From Firmicutes bacterium UBA4845 (GTDB lineage: Bacteria > Bacillota > Clostridia > Tissierellales > Sedimentibacteraceae): a stretch of DNA of 64,000 nt. The notes below the pieces were generated by a model, which saw only the letters and a list, made by a program, of their open reading frames with translations, had not been told where the DNA came from and did no database searches. The first letter of the stretch is position 1; each line of letters starts with the position of its first letter. Below, piece after piece: positions 1 through 8,426 of the stretch. The stretch is taken from assembly GCA_002399975.1 (NCBI GenBank), contig DHER01000147.1, forward strand, positions 14,260-78,259, in the 5' to 3' direction. Position numbers and translations under genes: made by a program.

Positions 1-564
1 CTTAATAATAGCTCCTGTCTTTAGTGAATACATATATCTCAAATCTTCTATGCATGAAATTTTTTCCATCCCGAACATGTCTACAACCTGTCCTCCTACC
101 ATTCCGTCCGCACCTGAAGAATTTGCAATTTCGGACAATGACTTTAAGGCATTTCCTGTATCTGATTTAAAATTTAAAGCTGCTTTAAGACCTGTTTCAA
201 ATGCTTTGTTCAAAAGCCCGTCTCCTGCCAATATAGCTGCTGCTTCACCAAATTTTTTATGACTGGATAGTCTGCCCCTTCTGTAATCATCATTGTCCAT
301 GGCAGGCAAATCGTCGTGAATCAAAGAATATGTATGAATCATTTCAATTGCACAGGCAAATGGAACTGCTGCCTCTTCATCGTCGCTGAATATTTCATAG
401 GATCCAAGAAAAAGTATAGGTCTTAGCCTTTTTCCGCCTGAAAGAAGGCTATAATTCATTGCTTCATAAATCAGTTTTTGCGGATTGTCTTTTTCATCAA
501 CTATACCTTTTAAATACTGTTCTACTTTTCTTGACTTTTCGTCCATCCAATTTTTAAAGTCCAT
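1..564 (-). CDS. ispA: Polyprenyl synthetase (farnesyl/geranyl diphosphate synthase type), 3' end cut by window
   Basis: Partial minus-strand gene: the start is at 564 and the C-terminus runs off the left edge, leaving about 188 residues. The N-terminal half has the family features: SGGKRLRP, which binds isopentenyl diphosphate, and the first aspartate-rich motif DDLPAMDND near residue 80, which binds the allylic diphosphate through Mg2+. Two residues between the aspartates and the overall spacing match bacterial IspA-type short-chain trans-prenyl synthases, which make C15 (or C20) diphosphates for the lipid carrier and quinone pathways. The start ATG is preceded by GGTGA, a modest ribosome site. 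Exact chain length of the product cannot be read from this half. Confidence 0.9.
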   Translation of the reverse strand, partial: MDFKNWMDEKSRKVEQYLKGIVDEKDNPQKLIYEAMNYSLLSGGKRLRPILFLGSYEIFSDDEEAAVPFACAIEMIHTYSLIHDDLPAMDNDDYRRGRLSSHKKFGEAAAILAGDGLLNKAFETGLKAALNFKSDTGNALKSLSEIANSSGADGMVGGQVVDMFGMEKISCIEDLRYMYSLKTGAIIK

Positions 565-676
565 TTTTCACCATGCCTCTCTATCTTTTAAACATATAGC
601 ACTTTCCCTTTTGATTTTCTGAACATTATAACATACTCTTCCAAGTGATGTAAACTATATTAGTAAATAAACAAGC

Positions 677-716
677 AAAGAAAAAGTCAGGATTATAAAA
701 TCCTGACTTTTTCTTT
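677..716 (-). terminator. Intrinsic terminator, probably bidirectional, after the cold-shock gene
   Basis: A perfect 17-bp inverted repeat (arms 677-693 and 700-716) around GTCAGGAT, with A/T-rich outer arms that give a U-tract in both directions. It lies between the cold-shock gene and the prenyl synthase gene, both on the minus strand, so it separates the two transcripts. Confidence 0.85.
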
Positions 717-731
717 TTGCTGCCAATATAA

Positions 732-932
732 TTATAATATGACTACGTTAGCTGCCTGATCTCCTCTTGCTCCTTGAGTAACATCAAAAGAAACACTTTG
801 ACCTTCCTCCAAGGTTTTGAATCCATCTCCCTGAATAGCCGAAAAATGTACAAAAACATCATTTCCGTCTTCCTTTGTAATAAATCCATATCCTTTTTCT
901 GAGTTAAACCATTTAACTGTACCCTTAGACAT
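732..932 (-). CDS. Cold-shock protein (CspA/CspB family)
   Basis: A 66-residue single cold-shock domain, the normal length. RNP1 is KGYGFIT and RNP2 is VFVHFSAI, the two nucleic-acid-binding strands of the OB fold, after the typical opening GTVKWFNSEKGYGF. It binds single-stranded RNA or DNA and acts as an RNA chaperone in the cytoplasm. AGGAGG lies just upstream of the ATG. It is monocistronic, with its own promoter, a long structured leader and a terminator. Confidence 0.97.
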   Translation of the reverse strand: MSKGTVKWFNSEKGYGFITKEDGNDVFVHFSAIQGDGFKTLEEGQSVSFDVTQGARGDQAANVVIL

Positions 933-979
933 GAGTACCTCCTATAAATTTAAAAATTTGATTCCATTGTATATAAAAA

Positions 980-1037
980 TTCACACGTTTTTACATATTA
1001 TATACAGCAACACATATAATATATAAAAACATGTGAA
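980..1037 (-). promoter_or_regulatory. Long hairpin in the cold-shock gene leader
   Basis: The roughly 125-nt leader between the promoter and the cold-shock ATG contains an imperfect inverted repeat with arms of about 24 bases (980-1003 and 1014-1037) around a 10-nt loop. Outer arms read TTCACAyGTTTTTA and inner arms ATATTATAT. It has no U-tract directly after it, so it is unlikely to be a terminator. Cold-shock mRNAs of other bacteria have leaders that refold with temperature or are bound by Csp itself, and I infer a similar role here. Confidence 0.55.
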
Positions 1038-1064
1038 TCTATAAATACTCTGTAATACAGTTTT

Positions 1065-1093
1065 AATTTAACACAAAAAAATGTATTTGTCAA
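1065..1093 (-). promoter_or_regulatory. Sigma-A type promoter of the cold-shock gene
   Basis: On the minus strand TTGACA (1093-1088), a 17-nt spacer, then TAAATT (1070-1065). It lies about 130 nt upstream of the cold-shock start, so the transcript carries the hairpin leader. Confidence 0.7.
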
Positions 1094-1157
1094 TACTTTT
1101 AAAAAAATATTTTTAATAAATTTTATTTTTTTACCACTCTATTTCAAAGCTGACAGT

Positions 1158-1394
1158 TTAATATTTATCATTAAATGTCTCCTCAGTGTAATCTAAAATA
1201 ATATTTCTTACAATACTGTCCATTGTCCCAATATCATAGTTATCTTCAAACTTGGATTCTTTGACAGTATCCTTAAAGATATTGTAAGCCCTGGTGTATG
1301 AAATATTCATTTTTGCCAATTCATTAAGCATTTTTTGGCTTATGGTTCCGCAAAAATCCTCAAAACTCATTTCTTGAGCATCCTTTTTAATCAT
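1158..1394 (-). CDS. Hypothetical 78-residue protein coupled to the ABC-F gene
   Basis: I do not recognise this small acidic protein. Its ATG at 1394 overlaps the stop codon of the upstream ABC-F gene by one base (taATGa), the sign of translational coupling. There is no signal peptide, membrane segment or metal motif; the sequence looks largely helical (FEDFCGTISQKMLNELAKM, then two more charged helices). Codon use resembles the neighbours, and the coupling argues that it is a real gene. A function linked to the ABC-F protein is possible but unsupported. Confidence 0.6.
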   Translation of the reverse strand: MIKKDAQEMSFEDFCGTISQKMLNELAKMNISYTRAYNIFKDTVKESKFEDNYDIGTMDSIVRNIILDYTEETFNDKY

Positions 1395-2998
1395 TATACT
1401 GCCCTCTGTTTATTTTCTTTTCTATCTAAATATTCATCGTACTGCATTTGCATATCGATCATGCCATTCTCAGTAATCTCAATTATTCTATTGGCAACAG
1501 TTTGAATAAACTGATGATCATGAGAAGAAAACAGCACTATTTCTTTGAAATCAATCAAGCCGTCGTTTAACGATGTAATGGACTCAAGGTCCAAGTGATT
1601 CACAGGCTGATCAAGAATCAAAAGATTTGAGCCCGAAAGCATCATTCTCGAAAGCATGCATCTCACTCTCTCTCCTCCTGACAATACTTTTGCCGGTTTC
1701 AGAGCATCATCCCCTGAAAACAACATTCTTCCTAAAAAACCTCTTAAAAAGCTTTCAGACTGATCTTCTGAAAACTGCCTCATCCAATCCACAAGGTTTA
1801 AATCAACACCATCAAAAAACTTCGAATTATCCTTTGGAAAATAGGACTTGGTTATGGTCTGTCCCCACTTAACCGTACCTTCGTCTGGCTCTATCTCACC
1901 TACAAGGATTTTAAAGAATGTTGTCTGTGCAAGCTCATTTTCTCCTATGAAAGCAATTTTATCTCCTTTATTTACCCTAAAGGAAATATCCTTTAAAACA
2001 TTAATTCCATCAATTGATTTTGACAATCCTTCAACAGTAAGAATTTCATTTCCAACTTCCCTGTCCGAAGTAAACTTAACAAAAGGATATCTTCTTGAAG
2101 ATGCTGGCATTTCTTCAACTTCTAATTTTTCAAGAAGCTTTCTCCTTGATGTTGCCTGTTTAGATTTTGATTTATTTGCAGAGAATCTTTGAATAAAATT
2201 CTGCAGCTCTCTTATTTTGTCTTCTCTCTTTTTGCTCTGATCCTTCATCAGACGCTGCATAAGCTGACTTGACTTATACCAGAAATCATAATTTCCAACG
2301 TACATCTTAATCTTTTTATAATCTATATCTACAATGTGAGTACATACTGTATTTAAAAAGTGCCTGTCATGAGATACAACTATAACAAGGCCTTCAAAAT
2401 TCAGTAAGAAATCTTCAAGCCAGTTAATTGAATCAATATCTAAGTTGTTTGTCGGTTCGTCGAGAAGAACTATATCCGGATGCCCAAACAGCGCTTGAGC
2501 CAACATAACCTTAACTTTATCACCGCCATTTAAATCTCTCATATATGAATGATGTAATTTTGAACCTATTCCTAGACCTTGAAGGACTTGGGCAGCTTCT
2601 GTTTCAGCATCCCATCCGTTCATTTCAGCAAATTCGCCTTCTAATTCAGAAGCTTTTACTCCGTCTTCATCAGTAAAATTTTCTTTTGAATAAAGAGCAT
2701 CTTTTTCCTTCATAATCTCGTACAGTCTCTTGTTACCCATTATTACTGTTTCCATAACCGGAAAATCATCAAACATGAAATGATCCTGATTTAATACGGA
2801 CATTCTCGTATTTTTAGGTATTGTAACTTCACCTGCAGTACAGTCAATTTCTCCTGACAGTATTTTTAGAAAAGTTGATTTTCCTGCTCCGTTGGCTCCT
2901 ATAACACCATAACAGTTGCCTGTCATAAATTTTAAATTAACGTCATTAAAAAGCTTACTCCCGCCAAACTGAAGACTTAAATTTGTTACTGTTATCAT
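1394..2998 (-). CDS. ABC-F family ATPase (YbiT-like) with a degenerate second ATP site
   Basis: A soluble 534-residue protein with two ABC domains and no membrane segments, the layout of ABC-F proteins that act on ribosomes. The first domain has Walker A GANGAGKST (residues about 34-42), signature LNGGDKVKV and Walker B IVLLDEPTNNLD. The linker (about residues 235-300) is basic. The second domain (from about residue 320) has LSGGERVR but its Walker A reads GENELAQTT, with Gln in place of Lys, and Walker B reads LILDQPVNHLD, with Gln in place of the catalytic Glu. The GPNELAKTT form of this loop is usual in the YbiT group, so the Lys-to-Gln and Glu-to-Gln changes are the odd points. Role in translation is inferred from the family. 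Confidence 0.9.
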   Translation of the reverse strand: MITVTNLSLQFGGSKLFNDVNLKFMTGNCYGVIGANGAGKSTFLKILSGEIDCTAGEVTIPKNTRMSVLNQDHFMFDDFPVMETVIMGNKRLYEIMKEKDALYSKENFTDEDGVKASELEGEFAEMNGWDAETEAAQVLQGLGIGSKLHHSYMRDLNGGDKVKVMLAQALFGHPDIVLLDEPTNNLDIDSINWLEDFLLNFEGLVIVVSHDRHFLNTVCTHIVDIDYKKIKMYVGNYDFWYKSSQLMQRLMKDQSKKREDKIRELQNFIQRFSANKSKSKQATSRRKLLEKLEVEEMPASSRRYPFVKFTSDREVGNEILTVEGLSKSIDGINVLKDISFRVNKGDKIAFIGENELAQTTFFKILVGEIEPDEGTVKWGQTITKSYFPKDNSKFFDGVDLNLVDWMRQFSEDQSESFLRGFLGRMLFSGDDALKPAKVLSGGERVRCMLSRMMLSGSNLLILDQPVNHLDLESITSLNDGLIDFKEIVLFSSHDHQFIQTVANRIIEITENGMIDMQMQYDEYLDRKENKQRAV

Positions 2999-3078
2999 CT
3001 AATCATCCTTACTATATAATAATTACGCATTTTTTCCACATTAAAGAATACCATACAAAAATGAATAATGCAAGAAAG

Positions 3079-3103
3079 AAAAAAGAAGGCGGCCTAGTGG
3101 CCG
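3079..3103 (-). terminator. Terminator after ftsZ
   Basis: Minus-strand stem CGGCC/GGCCG (arms 99-103 and 90-94 of the 3000 block) with a four-base loop, followed by a T-rich run. It lies between the ftsZ stop and the ABC-F start. Confidence 0.5.
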
Positions 3104-3176
3104 TTTCGGTTTAAATATTTTACTTAACTGCATTTTAATACAGCATCTTATATTCTGTTCTTAGAATTGATACCTA

Positions 3177-4277
3177 TTAGTTATTTCTCTTGTTTAGGAA
3201 CGATGGAATCTGAAAATCAAAAGGATTATTTTCTTTTTCTTTTTGCTCCGGCTTTTCTTCTTTACCCGGTTTGTTCGATTTCTGATTATTAACGACTGTT
3301 TTCTTTGGCTTTTCTTTTTCTTTTTCGTCAGTAAATCCGGTTGCTATAACTGTAATTTTAATTGCATCTCCAACATTTTCGTCAATATTCGCTCCAAAAA
3401 TAATATTGGCTTCAGGGTCCGCCGCTTCCTCAATAAGTCTTGCTGCCTCATTAACTTCATGAATGCCCATATTTGTTCCGCCTGTAATATTAAGCAGCAC
3501 CCCTCTGGCTCCATTTATGGAGGTTTCTAAAAGAGGACTCTGTATTGCCTGTTTAATTGCATTTAATGCTCTGTTTTCTCCTGTAGCCTGACCTATTCCC
3601 ATATGGGCAAGACCTTGCCCCGACATAATAGTTTGAACATCTGCAAAATCCAAGTTCATGATTGCAGGAATGGCAATTAAATCTGAAATGCCTTGAATAC
3701 CCTGCCTTAAAACGTCATCTGCCAATGAAAACGCCTCCAACATAGTAGTCTTTTTATCAGATATTTCCAAAAGCTTATCATTTGGAATGACAACCAATGT
3801 ATCAATATTGTCTCTTAATTTTTTTAATCCCATTTCGGCATTTTTCATTCTGCTTCTGCCTTCAAACATGAATGGTCTTGTAACAACTGCAACCGTAAGT
3901 ATACCCTGTTCTTTAGCAATATCTGCAATGTAAGGAGCTGCACCTGTACCTGTGCCACCTCCCATTCCTGCTGTTATAAATACCATATCGGATCCTTCTA
4001 CCAATTCAGCTATATCTGCTTTGTTTTCTTCTGCTGCCCTCTCTCCGATTTCAGGTTTTGAGCCTGCACCTAATCCGTTAGTTAATTTTTCGCCTATCTG
4101 AAATTTGATTTCTGCTTTAGACGTGCTTAATGCTTGCTTGTCCGTATTTACACTAATAAAAGTTACTCCTCTTACTCCGGCATCAATCATTCTGTTTACG
4201 GCATTATTTCCACCACCGCCAACGCCGATTACTTTTATATTTGCAAGTCTTTCAGTTGATTCCTCAAATTCAAACAT
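3177..4277 (-). CDS. ftsZ: Cell division GTPase FtsZ
   Basis: The 366-residue tubulin homologue that polymerises into the division ring. GTP-binding loop GVGGGGNNAVNRM lies near residue 17, the tubulin signature GMGGGTGTGAAP near residue 103, and the T7 synergy region with NLDFADV near residue 206 completes the GTPase site. The C-terminal linker (about 315-350) is Lys/Glu/Asn-rich and ends in a conserved FQIPSFLNKRNN-type peptide, the docking site for ring partners. It is the last gene of the division cluster, 154 bp from sbp. No ftsA precedes it, which is unusual for the position. Confidence 0.98.
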   Translation of the reverse strand: MFEFEESTERLANIKVIGVGGGGNNAVNRMIDAGVRGVTFISVNTDKQALSTSKAEIKFQIGEKLTNGLGAGSKPEIGERAAEENKADIAELVEGSDMVFITAGMGGGTGTGAAPYIADIAKEQGILTVAVVTRPFMFEGRSRMKNAEMGLKKLRDNIDTLVVIPNDKLLEISDKKTTMLEAFSLADDVLRQGIQGISDLIAIPAIMNLDFADVQTIMSGQGLAHMGIGQATGENRALNAIKQAIQSPLLETSINGARGVLLNITGGTNMGIHEVNEAARLIEEAADPEANIIFGANIDENVGDAIKITVIATGFTDEKEKEKPKKTVVNNQKSNKPGKEEKPEQKEKENNPFDFQIPSFLNKRNN

Positions 4278-4431
4278 ATATTGACCTCCTAAACAAGAGA
4301 AAATTTTTTCTTATTTCAAATTTATTTATATCGCAAATAGAGCAACACGCTCTCCCAATTTTCGTTAGAGACTTTATCATTATATCACATAATAGCAATT
4401 TTTCATACATGTTTTTTTAATACCAATTTAA

Positions 4432-4791
4432 TCAGTTTGTCTTGTCTGTCTTGTTCTTTTTATATTTTTCAATCATAAAATCACATATTGATCTTAAATT
4501 CACATATATATTGTTTCCAAATGCGAATACTGCCGCCAAATAAATCGGAAGACCCAACTGTTCTCCCACATATCCAAGAAACAGGCCAAAGACTAAGTCG
4601 CCTACTAAAAGCACTATGCTTCTGAATAATGTCAGATCACCGCATAAATTTTCATACAGCATATTGAAAAGCGTGTCTAAAATTGCTAATATGGCAAGCG
4701 AAATATATACCGCATATTCAGGATTGAATACTAAGTCTAAATTTAACCCGGCCAATATACCGAGGATTATACCTGCAGCTATATATATCAT
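4432..4791 (-). CDS. sbp: Small basic protein family (DUF1290) membrane protein
   Basis: A 119-residue integral membrane protein with three to four hydrophobic helices, beginning MIYIAAGIILGILAGL. In Firmicutes this family sits between ftsQ and ftsZ, as here, but its function is unknown. I chose the ATG at 4791, which has GAGGGG seven bases upstream and lies 10 bp after the previous stop; a longer reading from 4854 would overlap that gene and add a polar extension. The C-terminus is basic (KYKKNKTDK). Confidence 0.85.
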   Translation of the reverse strand: MIYIAAGIILGILAGLNLDLVFNPEYAVYISLAILAILDTLFNMLYENLCGDLTLFRSIVLLVGDLVFGLFLGYVGEQLGLPIYLAAVFAFGNNIYVNLRSICDFMIEKYKKNKTDKTN

Positions 4792-4801
4792 ATTATACCC
4801 C

Positions 4802-5548
4802 TCATCTTTCTGCAATTTCCGCATATTTAACTTTATGATCAACTCCGGAATCATTCCCGTGATGTTTATATCTTGGAATGGACATATTATATACCTTTTT
4901 AGTTTCTACTTCCATTCCGTAATTATTTTTTAAATTATAGGCATAAGTACCTTCTTCTGTTATGGCCCGGTACAATTCCTCAATATCACCAATTGCACTT
5001 ATGAAAAACGGAGCTGAAACCCTTTCACCATTGATCCTTATAAGCGGCCCGGCGCAAACAACCTCAGATATATTTATAATTCTTTTATTATTTACCGCTA
5101 TTGCTTCCGCACCGGCACCCTTCAAATCATTAAGCAATACGGTTATATCAACATCATGAACAATTTTTTCCATTATGTCAAGATTTTCGTCTTCACTTAC
5201 GCTGTCCGAAACTGTTAACCATATTCCCGGACCTCTCACATCTGAAAAACCGTTGAAAAATTTCAATTCTTCAATCTGCGAATTTATATTAATCACATTG
5301 TCCAAATAATTATCATTTTCATAACTGGCAATATGTTTTTTTTCATTATCCACTTCAACTTTGAGAGCATTGATGATATCTTCCATATTTTTTATATTCT
5401 TTTCATATTCATCCAAATCTTTTGTTATATATATGGTATTCTCATCTATATAAATATTTACACCGTTAATGGTAAATGCAGCAACTATAAAAACAAGTAC
5501 TGCAGCAAAAAAATCTACAACTCTGGGTTTTATATTAATCCCCTCCAT
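4802..5548 (-). CDS. DUF881 family membrane-anchored protein
   Basis: A 248-residue protein with one N-terminal membrane helix (about residues 10-28), a coiled-coil segment (about 45-80) and an outer DUF881 domain containing SDVRGPGIWLTVSD and the motif GAEAIAVNNKRI. It is the second of two adjacent paralogues. DUF881 genes (ylxW/ylxX in Bacillus) are conserved in the division cluster of Firmicutes and are presumed to act in division or wall assembly, but no reaction is known. The ribosome site at this start is weak. Confidence 0.85.
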   Translation of the reverse strand: MEGINIKPRVVDFFAAVLVFIVAAFTINGVNIYIDENTIYITKDLDEYEKNIKNMEDIINALKVEVDNEKKHIASYENDNYLDNVININSQIEELKFFNGFSDVRGPGIWLTVSDSVSEDENLDIMEKIVHDVDITVLLNDLKGAGAEAIAVNNKRIINISEVVCAGPLIRINGERVSAPFFISAIGDIEELYRAITEEGTYAYNLKNNYGMEVETKKVYNMSIPRYKHHGNDSGVDHKVKYAEIAER

Positions 5549-5556
5549 CAGTCTAA

Positions 5557-6270
5557 TTAATTTTCTTCTTCTGAATTTATCGGCTTTGCGTATTTAAACT
5601 CCTTCTCGCCGTCAAGACCGTTAATAATTATTTCAGGATAACTTTTTATGTCAACAGTGTATCCGATTTGTTCAAGCTGAGAAACTATCCCTCCCACAAA
5701 TTTCAATGATTGTTCAATTGTGCTTGAAAAGCCTATTGCCTTTATTTCCAAAGGAAGAACCATGGCGACACCGTTAATATTTATATGGTCTAAAACAGGA
5801 ACTATTTCTGTATAATTTGTATATCTTTGCCCGTTAATAGATATCGCCTCTACACCTGCATTGTTTAAATAGCTTATTAGTGCCAAAATATACTGGTGAC
5901 TTGAAGCAATACTCACATACGAATCAGGCTGAGCATTAATTGTAATAACTGTTCCGGGCCCTTTTACATCATAATATCCCGATAGGATTTTCTGCTTTTT
6001 CAACTCCTCCGAAAGGCCCTTGATCTCTTCTTCTTTTGCATTAAATTCATCTTCTTTTACCTTTGCTTCTTCTCTAAGTTCTTTTAATTCGCTTCTAAGC
6101 TCATTTTTTTCAAAAGTCAACTTTGTAAGTTCATCGTTTAAACCCGACGATTTGCCCTGTATGCTGGTACTGCCTAAAATACTATTTGTCGTTTGAACTT
6201 GAGTAACTATCATTATTCCAAGCACAAGGCTGATTCCAAACAACATTATTTTCTGCCACAATTTATTCAT
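5557..6270 (-). CDS. DUF881 family membrane-anchored protein (first of pair)
   Basis: A 237-residue protein with a membrane helix at about residues 8-25, a coiled coil (about 45-95) and a DUF881 domain with DVKGPGTVITINA and GVEAISINGQRYTNYTEIV. The start at 6270 has TTGGAGGG seven bases upstream and overlaps the 3' end of ftsQ by eight bases; a longer ATG-initiated reading from 6330 lies entirely inside ftsQ and lacks a good ribosome site. It shares its fold with the next gene, probably from tandem duplication. Confidence 0.87.
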   Translation of the reverse strand: MNKLWQKIMLFGISLVLGIMIVTQVQTTNSILGSTSIQGKSSGLNDELTKLTFEKNELRSELKELREEAKVKEDEFNAKEEEIKGLSEELKKQKILSGYYDVKGPGTVITINAQPDSYVSIASSHQYILALISYLNNAGVEAISINGQRYTNYTEIVPVLDHININGVAMVLPLEIKAIGFSSTIEQSLKFVGGIVSQLEQIGYTVDIKSYPEIIINGLDGEKEFKYAKPINSEEEN

Positions 6271-7066
6271 AATGTCCCTCCAATTTAAAATCATCTGTAT
6301 ATACAGGACTGTCTCCTTTTGTAAAATCAATCAAGCCATTTGATATATCCAGGTTATTATTTAATCTGTCATTTATTATTTTCATTGCAAATAATATTTG
6401 ATATTTAATATCTTCGTCAATCTTAATCTTCATAAAAGTTCCGTACTTAGTTTCCATTAAAAGACTGTTGTCTAAATCAACTGTAAAATTTTTTATTTCT
6501 TCTCCCTCTAATTCACTGTTTATGTAATCAATTGATCGAAATACGTCCTGAATATTTTCTACACCGACAAATTGTATGCTGTCACCTATATTGTATAATA
6601 CATCAGTTAAACTTTCAATAGTTATTAAATCGTTTTTTTCAGGATAAATATTAAGAACTGTTCCATAATTATCCATTACTATGTATTCATTGTTGTAAAA
6701 AATCTGATACTTTTCCTCTCTTTCTTTTAACTCTATTAAAATTTTGCTGGGAAGCTCCAATACGACTCTGGCACTTTCTACATAAATTTCATCTTCTAAA
6801 GCAATTTTTGCATTATCCCTGTCAACATTGAATATTTTTTCGCCTTGTTTTATCTGGGACTTGTCAATAATATAATCACTGTCATATTTCACATTACCTG
6901 TAACATCAATTTCATCTATATCAAAATATGATGTCTCAAAATAAACATAGTGAATACAAAAAATAACAACTACAGCAGCCGATATAAAAGCTGCTGTACT
7001 CACAAATAGCTTTCTTACCTTTCTTTTCTTTTTTTTTCGTTTCCTGCGTTTTTTTTCTTTTGCCAT
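6263..7066 (-). CDS. ftsQ: Cell division protein FtsQ/DivIB
   Basis: A 267-residue single-pass protein: a very basic cytoplasmic tail (KEKKRRKRKKKKRK), a membrane helix at about residues 22-45, then an outer POTRA domain (about 48-115; FDIDEIDVTGNVKYDSDYI) and a beta domain. This is the FtsQ/DivIB layout, a scaffold that joins FtsL and FtsB/DivIC to control septal wall synthesis. It follows murA by 38 bp. Confidence 0.9.
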   Translation of the reverse strand: MAKEKKRRKRKKKKRKVRKLFVSTAAFISAAVVVIFCIHYVYFETSYFDIDEIDVTGNVKYDSDYIIDKSQIKQGEKIFNVDRDNAKIALEDEIYVESARVVLELPSKILIELKEREEKYQIFYNNEYIVMDNYGTVLNIYPEKNDLITIESLTDVLYNIGDSIQFVGVENIQDVFRSIDYINSELEGEEIKNFTVDLDNSLLMETKYGTFMKIKIDEDIKYQILFAMKIINDRLNNNLDISNGLIDFTKGDSPVYTDDFKLEGHYE

Positions 7067-7104
7067 TATATTGCCCTGTTATTATTTAAATTTGCCGCTA
7101 TAAA

Positions 7105-8367
7105 TTAATCATTGGTTTCAGTAATTATTACCCCTAAATTTTGTAATTTATTCACAAACTTTTCATAACCTCTATTAATATGATGAATATTATTTACTTT
7201 AGTAGTTCCCTCCGCTCCCATTGCGGCTATTACAAGAGCGGCACCTCCTCTTAAATCCTTCGCCTCAACTTCTGCACCATACAGTTTTTTCACTCCTTCA
7301 ATTACAGCAACCCTGCCGATTGTAGTTATGTTGGCGCCCATTTTTTGAAGCTCTGGAACATGTTTAAACCTGCTGTCAAAGACTGTTTCTTCTATAATTG
7401 TTATTCCATCTGCTTTTAACATGGATGCCATTAGCTGTGCCTGCATATCGGTAGGAAATCCGGGATATGGCTGAGTTGTAACTTTTTCTATTGCTTTTAA
7501 ATTCCCACTGCTGGTAATAACAACAATTCCATGAGTTTCTCTGATTTCGCATCCTGCATCCTCATATACTGAAGTTATTGACTTAAAATGAGATTTTTCT
7601 ATGTTTCTTATGTAAATTCTGCTCTTCATCGACGCTGCTGCACTCAAATAAGTCCCTGCCTCAATACGGTCGGATATAATCTTATATTCTACAGTGTCTG
7701 TATTCTCAAGCTTTTTTCCTTCAATTGTAATTATTCCGGTTCCAGCACCGGCAACTGAGTAACCACAAACATTCAAAAAATTCTGCAGATCTGCAATTTC
7801 AGGCTCTTTAGCCGGATTATATATAACTGTCCTGCCAGGAATACCCACAGTAAACAGCATAATGTTTTCAGTTGCACCTACACTTGGATAATCCAACGAA
7901 ATTTCACAGCCCGACGGATCTTTTACTAAACCCGACAGAACTCCGCTCTTCTCAATTATTTCAACGCCCAGTTTCCTTAATCCTTTCAAGTGAAGATCTA
8001 TAGGACGAAGCCCTATTTCACATCCTCCCGGATATGCAATTTCCACTTTCCCGGTTCTCTGCAGCACTGCACCCATTAAAATTATAGATGATCTAATTTT
8101 CTTTACAAACTTTTCAGGAACCTGATGTGTATTAAGCCCTCTTGTATCAATTAAAGCAACTCCATTGTCATACTGAGCCGTACAACCCATGGCACGTAAA
8201 ATTTCAATCATATCCCTTACATCTTCAATATCAGGTATATTGTCAAGAAGATATTCTCTTCCACATATTACGGTACTTGCCATAATAGGAAGAGCAGCAT
8301 TTTTGGATCCGCCTATATCAATAATTCCCTCAAGACTGTTGCCTCCCTGAATTATAAAACTTCCCAT
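7105..8367 (-). CDS. murA: UDP-N-acetylglucosamine 1-carboxyvinyltransferase
   Basis: A 420-residue enolpyruvyl transferase, the normal length. It transfers enolpyruvate from PEP to UDP-GlcNAc, the first committed step of peptidoglycan synthesis. The substrate-binding GSKNAALPIMA lies at residues 21-31 and the active-site cysteine, the fosfomycin target, is in YPGGCEIGLRPIDLHL near residue 116. The end is the conserved HHINRGYEKFVNKL region. Its place between murG and ftsQ is common in Firmicutes. Confidence 0.97.
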   Translation of the reverse strand: MGSFIIQGGNSLEGIIDIGGSKNAALPIMASTVICGREYLLDNIPDIEDVRDMIEILRAMGCTAQYDNGVALIDTRGLNTHQVPEKFVKKIRSSIILMGAVLQRTGKVEIAYPGGCEIGLRPIDLHLKGLRKLGVEIIEKSGVLSGLVKDPSGCEISLDYPSVGATENIMLFTVGIPGRTVIYNPAKEPEIADLQNFLNVCGYSVAGAGTGIITIEGKKLENTDTVEYKIISDRIEAGTYLSAAASMKSRIYIRNIEKSHFKSITSVYEDAGCEIRETHGIVVITSSGNLKAIEKVTTQPYPGFPTDMQAQLMASMLKADGITIIEETVFDSRFKHVPELQKMGANITTIGRVAVIEGVKKLYGAEVEAKDLRGGAALVIAAMGAEGTTKVNNIHHINRGYEKFVNKLQNLGVIITETND

Positions 8368-8426
8368 CTTTATCCCTCCGCAACAAGTATCACATGGTTC
8401 ATAATATATGTTATGCGACGCTCTTA

